The notes under the pieces: generated by a model
What the model was told of the DNA's origin: nothing
Database searches by the model: none
The model's input: only the letters and a program-made list of their open reading frames with translations
Source: Pirellulales bacterium
GTDB taxonomy: Bacteria > Planctomycetota > Planctomycetia > Pirellulales > Thermoguttaceae
Length of the DNA stretch: 55,585 bases
Direction: 5' to 3'
Assembly (NCBI GenBank): GCA_016931995.1
Contig: JAFGDS010000018.1
Location: 1 to 55,585, forward strand
Shown: positions 17,071 through 25,190 of the stretch, piece after piece
How positions within the stretch are numbered: position 1 is the first letter of the stretch
How the letters are laid out: each line of letters opens with the position of its first letter
Program-made: the position numbers and the translations under genes

Positions 17071-18066
17071 ATGGCGATTTCGATGCGATGTCCAGGGTGC
17101 GGGCAGGAGTATCGCGTTCGGGACGAATTGGCGGGCAAGAAGGTCAAGTGCCGCTGCGGCCAGACGTTTGCCGTGCCGGTGCCGGTCGTCGAGCCCGCGC
17201 CCATGGCGACGCTTTTGGAGGAGGAGAGTTTGTTCGGCCCGACGTCGGCGGACGCGATGCTCATGGACGCGGCCGGCCCGGCGCTGGACAGCGCCTCCAC
17301 GACGCTGGCGCCCTTGCCGCGCAAGCGTCGCCCGCGTCGCCAGGGCACGAATCCCGCGGTGATCGTGGCGCTCGTCGGCGCCGGCGTCGCGGGGCTTCTG
17401 CTGATCGGTTTCGTCGTCTTCTTGTTGACCGCTCCGGGTTCGGCGCCGGCAACCACCTCGTCCGCCGGTTCCGCCGCGTCGTCCGCCCGCTGGCCCACGC
17501 CCGAGTCGGTTACCCGCGACTTCATCGAGGCCGGCGTCAAACGGGACTGGAAAACGTTTTACGAGACGTTCGCCCCGGAGACCCAGGAATTTCTGGTTGG
17601 AGGCGTTGCCTTCGCGGCGGCGATCGCTTCCCAGGAGTCGCCCGATATGCAGGCCCTGGTCGCCAAGCACGGTCTGGATCCGGCCAAGACGATGGCGGCC
17701 GGCTTTCGATTGGGATCGGACCCGGACGGCCTACGGCCCGAGACGATGCTGCGTCTGTTCAAGGAGACTGCCGAGCCCATTTCGGATCGCCCCGGCTTCT
17801 TCGCCGAGGCGATGCGCATTTTGCCAACCACGTCCGTCGGCAGGCAGATGGGCACATTCGGCTTTGGTCTTCGCGACCTCCAAAAAGAATTCGAGAAACA
17901 CAAGAACAATCCCAAGGCGCTCGGCGACGTGGTGATTCGCGGCGACACGGCCTTCGTCAAGTCTTCCCGCGGTTTAGAGAAGCTCCCGGTTCGCCGGATC
18001 GACGGCAACTGGCGGATCGTCCTAGACCCGACCGACTTCGGCCAACCAGGACCACGCCGTCGTTAG
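17071..18066 (+). CDS. zinc-ribbon single-span membrane protein
   Basis: A 331-residue protein. It begins with a zinc ribbon, CPGC near residue 6 and CRC about 20 residues later within the hallmark RVRDELAGKKVKCRCGQTF, a module found at the N-terminus of many planctomycete membrane proteins. A Pro/Ala-rich linker with a basic stretch (RKRRPRRQG) follows, then one membrane span (AVIVALVGAGVAGLLLIGFV) and a 200-residue extracytoplasmic domain with PTPESVTRDFIEAGVKRDWK, reminiscent of NTF2-like or Lumazine_bd-type accessory folds. Not assignable further. ATG 17071 is chosen because GGAAGGGG lies 5 nt upstream; an in-frame ATG at 17053 is possible. Monocistronic. Confidence 0.78.
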   Translation: MAISMRCPGCGQEYRVRDELAGKKVKCRCGQTFAVPVPVVEPAPMATLLEEESLFGPTSADAMLMDAAGPALDSASTTLAPLPRKRRPRRQGTNPAVIVALVGAGVAGLLLIGFVVFLLTAPGSAPATTSSAGSAASSARWPTPESVTRDFIEAGVKRDWKTFYETFAPETQEFLVGGVAFAAAIASQESPDMQALVAKHGLDPAKTMAAGFRLGSDPDGLRPETMLRLFKETAEPISDRPGFFAEAMRILPTTSVGRQMGTFGFGLRDLQKEFEKHKNNPKALGDVVIRGDTAFVKSSRGLEKLPVRRIDGNWRIVLDPTDFGQPGPRRR

Positions 18067-18149
18067 AGCGGAGGTTGGCGTGGAGCGTGGGGAGTGGCAA
18101 CGCGGAGGCCGCCGGTGCAGTGATTCACGCTGTTGGGGTCTTATTCAGT

Positions 18150-18228
18150 GAGTGCCACTGGCTCTGCCAGTGCGGGATTCCACGGGATTTCCCACGACGG
18201 CTCGCACGGGCAGAGCCAGTGGCACTCA
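18150..18228. repeat. family B inverted pair
   Basis: AGTGCCACTGGCTCTGCCAG at 18151 is itself a hairpin, and its inverted copy CAGAGCCAGTGGCACTC lies at 18211. Both are between the convergent zinc-ribbon and methyltransferase genes and may form a long hairpin there. Confidence 0.75.
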
Positions 18229-18320
18229 AAAGACGGCTTTCAATACGATCCCATAATTCGGAATTACTACAATAGCATTGCCGAGTCGGCGTGTCGGAGC
18301 GTGTAACACAGCGATTGCCC

Positions 18321-19328
18321 TTACCGCCGGTCGGAAAAGGCTTCGAGCCGGGCGACGTGGGGCTCGCGCAGGGGGCTCTGGGCATCCAGACGCCAGGCCT
18401 GGACGCCGGACTTCGTGGCCAGGCACATGGTAATCAGGCGCATGGGCTCCTGCTCGCAGAGCGATATCCGCCAGCCCGCCCGCTCGAGTTCGCGGGCGAC
18501 CTCGCCGCTGCCGCGCAGCCGCATGTACCACCCCAGGCCGTTTTCGAGGAACGTGACGCGATCGTGGAAATCGGTCTGGCTCAGGACGAGGCCGCCGTCG
18601 GGGCGGGTGCAAGCGTGGATCGCGCCGAGCATGCCGGCCAGGGCGTCGTTGGCCTGGGAGCCGATGTCCAGATACTCGATGATGCCCTGGCACACGGTGA
18701 CGCTCAGTCCGTCGAACTCGACGCCGAACCGGCGCGAGGCCGCGGCGAGGGTTTCTTCCACGTCGCTTCGATCGGCGATGCTGCCCGTGCGGGTGAAGCC
18801 GCGATCTTCGAGGCCGTGTTTTTCCAGGACGGCGCGGTTTTCGCCGACGGCCCGCTCGTCCCGGTCCACGCCGCAATAGTAAACGTTGTCCAGGCCCGCG
18901 CGGGCGATCACCTCGGCCTCGAGGCAGCCGTCGCCGCCGCCGATGGCCATCACGAGCCGCGGCGGGCCCGGCGGCATCGCCCGCAGGCACGCGTCCAGCA
19001 TCCACTGGGCGATGTGCCGGCGGTTGCGCGCGGCTTTGATCGCGGGCGAGTGCATCAGGACGCGATTCAAGAGATCGCCGCGAGCGTGCGGCTGGTCGAA
19101 GGCGTACATCGTCCGCAAGACGCGGTACGATCCGCCCTCGCGTTCGACGAACAGCAGCCGGGCCAGTTCGCCGCGGCTGCGGCTGAAGAACTTGATGGCC
19201 GCCTTGGGAAACCGGTTCATGAAGCCGGCGACGACGTACGAGTTCACGGCGCGGCGCAGCCACGAATCGGTCTCGAGGGGCCGCCCGACGCCGTAGCGTT
19301 CGTTCCAGAACCGGACCAGGGGTTTCAT
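18321..19328 (-). CDS. class I SAM-dependent methyltransferase
   Basis: A 335-residue protein. The Rossmann motif I LVMAIGGGDG is at residues 125-134, an acidic strand-2 end CGVDRDERAV follows at about 150, and GLSVTVCQGIIEYLD supplies the motif IV region. The roughly 110 residues before motif I are helical and not part of the core fold. The overall look matches the Methyltransf_20 type, which I recall as occurring together with or fused to alpha/beta hydrolases; that association is exactly what is seen here, since its ATG overlaps the hydrolase stop codon as ATGA. The substrate is unknown; a lipid or small acyl compound handled by both enzymes is inference. Confidence 0.82.
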   Translation of the reverse strand: MKPLVRFWNERYGVGRPLETDSWLRRAVNSYVVAGFMNRFPKAAIKFFSRSRGELARLLFVEREGGSYRVLRTMYAFDQPHARGDLLNRVLMHSPAIKAARNRRHIAQWMLDACLRAMPPGPPRLVMAIGGGDGCLEAEVIARAGLDNVYYCGVDRDERAVGENRAVLEKHGLEDRGFTRTGSIADRSDVEETLAAASRRFGVEFDGLSVTVCQGIIEYLDIGSQANDALAGMLGAIHACTRPDGGLVLSQTDFHDRVTFLENGLGWYMRLRGSGEVARELERAGWRISLCEQEPMRLITMCLATKSGVQAWRLDAQSPLREPHVARLEAFSDRR

Positions 19329-20359
19329 GGATGGACGTTCCCGAGCGAGCGAACGCCTTCCTTGAGGGTCAGGGGAACCGCACGGACCTCGGCTTCCTCG
19401 AAAAGGTCGGCGAGCTTCTCGATCACGGGATCGTGATCGGTCCCGATTCCGAAGTGGTCGATCTCGCACTCGTGCAACACGGCGTGCGGGATCATGGCCG
19501 ATGCGCGGCGGCGGTAGTCGTCGCGCCCTTCGGGCACGTTGAGCCCGAGAACGTCGTCGTGCCGGCCGAAGAAGAAATTGCACGGAATGGACGGCGGCAC
19601 GCTCATGCCTTCGAGATAGCGGGCCTGGGCAAGCTGCAGAAGCGTCTGGGGAATCTCGACGCGATGGTATTGCAGCTCCTCGAAGAAGTCGCGTCCCACG
19701 CGAAGCGTGGGAAACAAACCCCCGAGGTATTCCAAAAGGGCTTGGCGGAACGCGTCTCCGTTCCAGTCAAAAACGTTTTCGGCGATTCCCTCGATCAACG
19801 CGGCCTCGTCCAATTCCACGCCCAGACGCCGGGAAAACAAGGGAGCGAAATCTCCGAACCGGATCGTTTGGTCCATGCGGAACAGACCGGAGACCGCGCT
19901 GAGGGACCAAAGCAAATCCTGCGCGCCGGGACCTCTGAACTGCGCAAGCAGCGACACCAAACCGTAGCACGTGGCGAAGCCGTGCAGGGGAAGCCCGTGC
20001 GCGCGGGCGTAGTCGGCCGCCCAGATCAGGGCGTACTGCGTGTCGATAACCGTCCCGTCGAGCGTGAAGAGCCCGGTGGAGTGTGGATGACCGCGATATT
20101 CGAAGGACAGAAGAATCGTCCCTCGCCGCGTGAGATTCCGGAAGATAATAAGAGGTTGCGACGCGCCGGCGCCAATTAGCGGCGGAATGACCACAAGCCG
20201 CTTGGGAACCACCGGCGACTTGGGGCGCATCATCTTGGCGTGCAGGACGTCCGAACCCTCCGTCGGGATCTCATGCTCTTCAAAGAGCCGACCTCGCGGT
20301 AGCATGGGAACCATGGCGTGCGAATGCAGAAAAGAGGGATTGCCCGCTTTGAAAAGCAC
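19325..20359 (-). CDS. alpha/beta hydrolase with Cys nucleophile elbow
   Basis: A protein of up to 344 residues with an alpha/beta-hydrolase core. Strand VVIPPLIGAG gives the oxyanion region, LLSFEYRGHPHS a second strand, and the nucleophile elbow reads LHGFATCYGLVSL, placing Cys131 where Ser is usual (Sm-X-Nu-X-Sm = A-T-C-Y-G). FFFGRHDDVLG provides the acid (Asp268 or 269) and IDHFGIG the histidine (His302), so a Cys-Asp-His triad is complete. Cys nucleophiles are known in dienelactone hydrolases and in acyl-transferring members such as PHA synthases. The start is uncertain: GTG 20359, or ATG 20314 or 20305. The 200-nt gap upstream holds no gene. It is translationally coupled (ATGA) to the methyltransferase downstream. 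Confidence 0.8.
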   Translation of the reverse strand: MLFKAGNPSFLHSHAMVPMLPRGRLFEEHEIPTEGSDVLHAKMMRPKSPVVPKRLVVIPPLIGAGASQPLIIFRNLTRRGTILLSFEYRGHPHSTGLFTLDGTVIDTQYALIWAADYARAHGLPLHGFATCYGLVSLLAQFRGPGAQDLLWSLSAVSGLFRMDQTIRFGDFAPLFSRRLGVELDEAALIEGIAENVFDWNGDAFRQALLEYLGGLFPTLRVGRDFFEELQYHRVEIPQTLLQLAQARYLEGMSVPPSIPCNFFFGRHDDVLGLNVPEGRDDYRRRASAMIPHAVLHECEIDHFGIGTDHDPVIEKLADLFEEAEVRAVPLTLKEGVRSLGNVHP

Positions 20360-20559
20360 TGTCCCATCCGCTCCGACTCCGCCATCATCCTCATGATTTT
20401 GGCCGTAGTGCTAAGCTCCATATATACCATGGCAGGTGGCGTTTTTCCATAGTCAAAAACTGACGAAAAGTCGATTTTGGGAACGGAGGAAGGCCCCCTG
20501 CGTGGTGGGATTCCGTCGGGACGTAGCGATTCCGGGCGACTTTGCGGGCGGCCGTGCGC

Positions 20560-21831
20560 CTAGAAACGCCGCAGGAAGCTGAACGACAGGGCGTGGGTCT
20601 GTGCCCGGTGGACGCTGTTGTTGAAGTCGCCGCCCACGATATCGCTCGTGCCCACGGTCACCTCGGGCCCGAAGGCGAACATGTAGGACAGGTCCACGTT
20701 CCACGACCGCCACGTCCAGCCGTAGCCCAGCGAGAAGGCATGCTCCATCGTCGCTTGGATGAAGGGAGTCAGCGTGCCGTTGGGGATGGGATTGCGGTGG
20801 TACACGTACCCGCACCGGATCACGCGGTCGCCGGCGAACGTCCGTTCATAGCCCAGCCGCACCGACACGGTGTCGCGCCACCGGAGCGGCAACTGCTCGT
20901 GGAGGGCGGGGAATCCCAGGGTGGACGGGTTGATCAGGTGGATTCCCAGGTCGTCGAAGGCGCCCGACCAGTTGTACCAGATCACGTCGGTGGAGAAGAC
21001 GCGGCAAGGGTCGATCTCGTGTCGAACGCCCAGGCCGAGCGACTCCGGCCAGGTGATGTCCAGCCGCGAGTCGTAGCTGCACGGCCCCATGCCCGGCACC
21101 CATACGCGTGTGCTCCCCTCCGCCCGGAACCGGCTTTCGCTCTGGAAGGCCAAACCGAGCGTTGTTGCCTCGGTTAGCTCGTACTGAAGGCCGAACGACC
21201 AGCACATGGCCGCGCCGGTGGCCTGGAGATCCATCAGCATGGGCGTGCCGACGGGAACGGGGCCGCCGGGGCTCTGGATGAAATAGGGGCCTTCCAGTTC
21301 GTCGTGGCTGATGGCCGCGCCGAAGGTCGCCCCGAAGGACAGCCGATCGTTGGCCCGGAAGGCCACGCTGGGTAACACCTTGACCAGCGAACCGAATGAC
21401 TTATAGCGTTGCTGGCCCGATAGGAACGGCGGCGGACCTTCGAGATCGTACGTCTCGCAGAATCCCGCCGGCGCGAACACGCCGAGGCCGCAGGCCACCC
21501 GCCCGTCGTTGCTACGGCGAATGAGCGAAATCTCCGGCAAGGGCAGCAGGCTGTCATCCGCCGACGACCGGTTGCGCGGGTTGGCGAAGTAGAAATCGTT
21601 CAGAATCATGTTCGCGCCGACGTCGACCATCGTATACCCGTCGATGTTCACGGCCGCCGCCGGGTTGTCGAACAAGACGCCGCCGTTGTCGCGATGCGCG
21701 AGGTTGGTTCCGCCGCGGCCGATGGACCGCGCGGTCGTGCCGTTGAGCACGACGCCGTCGGCCAACGCGCCGCTGGCCACGAACATGCTCCCAATGCCCA
21801 ACACGATCCACGACAGCCTGGTGCGGTTCAT
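20560..21831 (-). CDS. FadL/OmpP1-type outer membrane transporter
   Basis: A 423-residue protein with a signal peptide (LSWIVLGIGSMFVASGALA, cleavage before DGVVLNG). The mature start has the FadL-family pattern ARSIGRGGTNLAHRDNGGVL followed by FDNPAAAV, the NPA hatch-domain motif, and the remainder is alternating strand pattern ending in a terminal Phe (SFSFLRRF), the usual signal for outer-membrane insertion. Members carry long-chain fatty acids or aromatic hydrocarbons across the outer membrane. ATG 21831 is chosen because AAGGAGC lies seven nt upstream, six codons inside the open frame. It sits upstream of the hydrolase-methyltransferase pair on the same strand with 200 nt between; a shared hydrophobic substrate is possible but unproven. 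Confidence 0.85.
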   Translation of the reverse strand: MNRTRLSWIVLGIGSMFVASGALADGVVLNGTTARSIGRGGTNLAHRDNGGVLFDNPAAAVNIDGYTMVDVGANMILNDFYFANPRNRSSADDSLLPLPEISLIRRSNDGRVACGLGVFAPAGFCETYDLEGPPPFLSGQQRYKSFGSLVKVLPSVAFRANDRLSFGATFGAAISHDELEGPYFIQSPGGPVPVGTPMLMDLQATGAAMCWSFGLQYELTEATTLGLAFQSESRFRAEGSTRVWVPGMGPCSYDSRLDITWPESLGLGVRHEIDPCRVFSTDVIWYNWSGAFDDLGIHLINPSTLGFPALHEQLPLRWRDTVSVRLGYERTFAGDRVIRCGYVYHRNPIPNGTLTPFIQATMEHAFSLGYGWTWRSWNVDLSYMFAFGPEVTVGTSDIVGGDFNNSVHRAQTHALSFSFLRRF

Positions 21832-22013
21832 TGCCAGCTCCTTGCGCAACGGGGAAATGCGCGGCGGGCACGGGGAATCGCCCGGCGCGCAACAGCGCTT
21901 TCATCGGCCGGCGTGGTCCCGCCCCCTTAGCCAACTGGGGGATCAGACGTGCCCATGCCGCCGCGCGTGCCGGTTGTAACGGTCACGGAGACTGGGCAAT
22001 TTTTCGAGGCCGC

Positions 22014-22385
22014 TCAGACTGAGGCCCGGTGGGAGGAGACGAAGTCGGCCGCCGCTTGGGTAAACCGCCGCCACTCGTCCTTGAGGTCGGCTAGCTGGTC
22101 CGCGATCCCGGACAGGGGGCCGTTGGGGGCGGCGTCCTCGATCTGGGCAGCCAGCGCGCGGATCGCCGTCGCCGACGCGTTGGCCGAGGCGCCTTTGATC
22201 CGATGGGCGAGGGCAGCGACGGTTCGGCCTTCCGCGGCGGTCACCGCGCGATCGAGAGCGGCCAGGTCCGCCGCGCATCGGTCCTGGAACTTGGCGAGAA
22301 TGTGCCCGGCGAAATCCGCGTTCCCCAGGCATCGCGCCATGAGGTCATCCGTGTCCAACGCCGGCCCTCGCGTCGGCCTATCCAT
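22014..22385 (-). CDS. Hpt-domain phosphotransfer protein
   Basis: A 123-residue protein that is a single histidine-phosphotransfer domain. Helix 2 carries AALAHRIKGASANASA with the phospho-accepting His61 and the conserved Lys64-Gly65. Such proteins pass phosphate between receiver domains of a phosphorelay. ATG 22385 is chosen because GGGAGAAG lies upstream; the open frame runs 12 codons further. It is divergent from, and 447 nt away from, a REC-HK-REC hybrid kinase that has no Hpt domain of its own, so the two are natural partners. No dedicated output regulator is nearby. Confidence 0.85.
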   Translation of the reverse strand: MDRPTRGPALDTDDLMARCLGNADFAGHILAKFQDRCAADLAALDRAVTAAEGRTVAALAHRIKGASANASATAIRALAAQIEDAAPNGPLSGIADQLADLKDEWRRFTQAAADFVSSHRASV

Positions 22386-22832
22386 GTGGTCTTCTCCCGG
22401 TTGCGGGCGAGGTGGCTTCACTCGGCCTGGAAGACTCTACCATGTAATCCTGGGAGGGGCAAAACCATCATGCGATTCCTGGCCTTTTCGCCGTCGGACG
22501 TCCACCCCCAGCCCCCGCTACCCCGCGGCAAATCGATACATCCGATTCCCGCGGCGCGACCGTCCCGACGTGACCGCGAAAGGGCATGAGCCAGCCCCCC
22601 AATTCCCCGACAACCTTTGGGACAATCTATACTTGCAGCAAGGCGAACCCCCATTCTCGCCAGGGGCGGTTTGGCGCAACGCGAGGGTCGTCTTGTCCAC
22701 GCCGACGGTCGGTCGGATCGACGATCCACACCCCCGCGACGCGGCGACAATGCACACCAGCGCGGCACACGCGCGGTTGGCGGCAAGGCACCAGGGTCAC
22801 ATTCGTCCGAAGGTGATGCAGGGCCACGCGCA
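22386..22832. other. 447-nt divergent intergenic region
   Basis: Region between the Hpt gene and the hybrid kinase gene. Several frames are open but none has protein-like composition or a family motif. It must contain the promoters of both genes; I cannot point to a convincing -35/-10 pair. No dispersed repeat family is seen in it, which is unusual for a gap of this size here. Confidence 0.4.
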
Positions 22833-24572
22833 ATGAACGAAGCAGCGAAACCCAGCAGCCAGACAGAGACAACGCGCTTGGCGTCCGCCGCCGCCAAGAT
22901 CATGATTGTCGACGACGATCCCACCACCGTCGATCTGGTGACCTTCCATCTGGGTGAGATGGGCTACCGCAACTTCGTCACCTGCACGGAGGGGCGGGAC
23001 GTCGTGAAGCTCGTCGAAACCGAGCGGCCCGACGTGCTCCTTCTGGACCTCGTCATGCCGGACGCCGAGGGATTGGTCATCCTTCGGGAAGTCCGCTCCT
23101 CGCACGAACCCGCCTGTCTGCCCGTCATCATCCTCACGGCCATCGAGGATTCCCGCGCCAAGATCGAGGCGTTCGAGCTCGGCGCGACCGATTTTCTGAA
23201 CAAACCCGTCAACTTCGTCGAGCTGGCGCCCCGCATCCGCAACGCCCTGCTGGTTAAATCGTATCACGACCAGCTCAAGCGTCACGCCGAGGAGCTGCAG
23301 CGACTCGTGGAGCTGAAAACGGCCAGCCTGAAGGAGTCGCACGCCAGCCTGGAGCGGGCGAACCTGGTGCTCCGGCGCTCGTGCGAGGCCGCGGAGACGG
23401 CGGCCCGCGCCAAGAGCGAGTTCCTCGCCAACGTCAGCCACGAGCTCCGAACGCCGCTCACCGCGGTCATCGGATTCACCGAGGAGCTCCTGGCCGATTC
23501 CGGCCAAGCGGCGCTGCCGCCCCGCTTCGCCGAATTGCTGCCCGTCATCCTCCGTAACGGCAAACACCTGCTCCAGATCGTCAGCGACATCCTGGACGTG
23601 GCGCGGATTGAACGGGGAAGGTTGGCCATCGAACGCGTCGAATGTTCGCCCGAATCGATCCTCAAGGAGGTCATCCATCTCCTTGAACCCAGCGCCCGCG
23701 CGAAACAACTTTCCTTGAGTTGGGACGCGGCGGGTCCCATGCCCCCGGCCATCCACAGCGATCCCATGCGGCTGCGGCAGATCCTCATCAACCTCATCAG
23801 CAACGCGATCAAGTTCACCGAGAAGGGGTCGGTCCGCGTCGTGACCCGCCTGCTCGGAGCGGGCGGTCCCGCGCCCTTGCTGCAATTCCAGGTGATCGAC
23901 ACGGGCATCGGGATCAAACCCGACCAAATCGCCGAGATTTTCAAACCTTTCACGCAAGCTTTGGCCGCCGACGGCGGCAAGTACGAGGGCGCGGGATTGG
24001 GGCTGACGATCTGCAAGTACCTGGCCGAGGAGCTGGGCGGCCAGATCCAGGTCGAGAGCCAGCTCGGCGTCGGCAGCGCGTTCCGCGTGACCGTCGCGGC
24101 CGGCGCGCCGCGGGACGCCGCGGCGCCCGACAACGCCGGCGCGAAGCGACCCGACGACTCCTCGTTGCCCAATGCGCCGCCTCCGCGGCAGTGTCTTGCC
24201 TCGAAGCGCGTTCTTCTGGCCGAAGACGCGCCGGACAATCAGCGGCTGATCCGGTTCATCCTCGAGAAGGCCGGCGCGACGGTGACCATCGCCAACGACG
24301 GCCGAGCCGCCCTCGAGCTGGCCACCAACGCGTGGCGCGCCGGCGAACCGTTCGACGTGATCTTGACCGACATCCAGATGCCCCACATGGACGGCTATCA
24401 ACTGACCGCCTCGCTGCGTTCCCAGGGCTATCCGGGCGCCCTCGTCGCCGTGACCGCCAACGCGATGGCCGGCGAACACCAAAAATGCCTGGCCGCCGGC
24501 TGCGACGACTACCTCAGCAAGCCGATCGACCGGACCAAGCTCGTCTCGCTGGTCGCCCACCACGCGAAGTGA
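22833..24572 (+). CDS. hybrid histidine kinase, REC-HisKA-HATPase-REC
   Basis: A 579-residue soluble phosphorelay protein without membrane spans. The first receiver has IMIVDDDP, phospho-Asp72 (LLLDLVMP) and FLNKP; a coiled-coil linker (residues 145-195) leads to the kinase core with FLANVSHELRTPLTAVIGF and His203; N box LINLISNAIKFTEKG, G1 DTGIGI, F box IFKPFTQ, G2 GAGLGLTICK. The second receiver has VLLAEDAPDNQ, phospho-Asp513 (LTDIQMPHMDG) and YLSKPID. The first receiver makes the kinase responsive to another phospho-donor; the last receiver is expected to hand phosphate to an Hpt protein such as the divergent one at 22014-22385. ATG 22833 starts just before the first receiver; the frame is open for 72 more codons with unnatural composition. 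Confidence 0.92.
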   Translation: MNEAAKPSSQTETTRLASAAAKIMIVDDDPTTVDLVTFHLGEMGYRNFVTCTEGRDVVKLVETERPDVLLLDLVMPDAEGLVILREVRSSHEPACLPVIILTAIEDSRAKIEAFELGATDFLNKPVNFVELAPRIRNALLVKSYHDQLKRHAEELQRLVELKTASLKESHASLERANLVLRRSCEAAETAARAKSEFLANVSHELRTPLTAVIGFTEELLADSGQAALPPRFAELLPVILRNGKHLLQIVSDILDVARIERGRLAIERVECSPESILKEVIHLLEPSARAKQLSLSWDAAGPMPPAIHSDPMRLRQILINLISNAIKFTEKGSVRVVTRLLGAGGPAPLLQFQVIDTGIGIKPDQIAEIFKPFTQALAADGGKYEGAGLGLTICKYLAEELGGQIQVESQLGVGSAFRVTVAAGAPRDAAAPDNAGAKRPDDSSLPNAPPPRQCLASKRVLLAEDAPDNQRLIRFILEKAGATVTIANDGRAALELATNAWRAGEPFDVILTDIQMPHMDGYQLTASLRSQGYPGALVAVTANAMAGEHQKCLAAGCDDYLSKPIDRTKLVSLVAHHAK

Positions 24573-24575
24573 CCA

Positions 24576-25190
24576 CTAGGGAGCTTGGCGGAGGTTCTCA
24601 ACGGCGTCCACGGCGAATGTGCCGTCGTCCCGCCGGCTGGTGGTCACTCGCCAAAGCCCGTGCAGACGATCCTCGGGCGAGATCTCGGCGGTGCCGGTCC
24701 AAGAGTCCAGAAGGGCCTCGTCGTCCACGAGCCAGAGGGTGAACTGGTCTGCTTCGTGGACCAGACGGGTCGAAAGCTGCACGGCAGTCGCTCGGGCGTC
24801 CTTTTCGGCGCACTCGGCGGCAGCGAAGGCGAGGATGACGCTGGGTTGAGCGAACGGCGCGATCCGGTAGACGTGTCTTGGTTCGCCTTCGCCCTGTTGA
24901 GGTCCGTCCTCCGCCGAGGATTGCGCAAGATCGCGCCTCGCGGCCGCCTGGGACCGCGCGGACGGCGCCTTGGTCGGATGATGGGCCGGCTCGTTCATCT
25001 TCCGCAACTGCGCAGCCTTGGCGCCGGCGACGGGGTCGGTGGATGCGGCCTGTTCGTCGCCGCCAAACCAGCCGCGCAGCGGCCAGACGTACAGTGCGCC
25101 CGCCGCGCCGAGAATCAATGCGACGGCCACCACGGCCACGAGGATCTTCCCGAACGTGCCCTGGGGCAGGCGATCCCAAATTGCGTTCAT
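24576..25190 (-). CDS. bitopic membrane protein of PilM-like cluster
   Basis: A 204-residue protein with a short cytoplasmic N-terminus (MNAIWDRLPQGTFGK), one membrane span (ILVAVVAVALILGAAGALYV) and an extracytoplasmic part. The latter has a disordered Ala/Arg/Lys linker (about 50-110) and a compact C-terminal domain with HVYRIAPFAQPSVILAFAAA and TLWLVDDEALLDSWTGTAE. No family is recognised. The topology (short cytoplasmic tail, single span, periplasmic domain) is that of PilN/PilO-type partners of PilM, and a PilM-like gene is two genes upstream in the same coupled operon, but I see no sequence motif of PilN. Its ATG overlaps the upstream stop as ATGA. It converges on the hybrid kinase with 3 nt between stops. 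Confidence 0.7.
   Translation of the reverse strand: MNAIWDRLPQGTFGKILVAVVAVALILGAAGALYVWPLRGWFGGDEQAASTDPVAGAKAAQLRKMNEPAHHPTKAPSARSQAAARRDLAQSSAEDGPQQGEGEPRHVYRIAPFAQPSVILAFAAAECAEKDARATAVQLSTRLVHEADQFTLWLVDDEALLDSWTGTAEISPEDRLHGLWRVTTSRRDDGTFAVDAVENLRQAP

Noticed and set aside
24576-25190. Calling the bitopic protein PilN or PilO
   Set aside because: Only topology and position agree; no INLLP-type motif or ferredoxin-like domain is visible.
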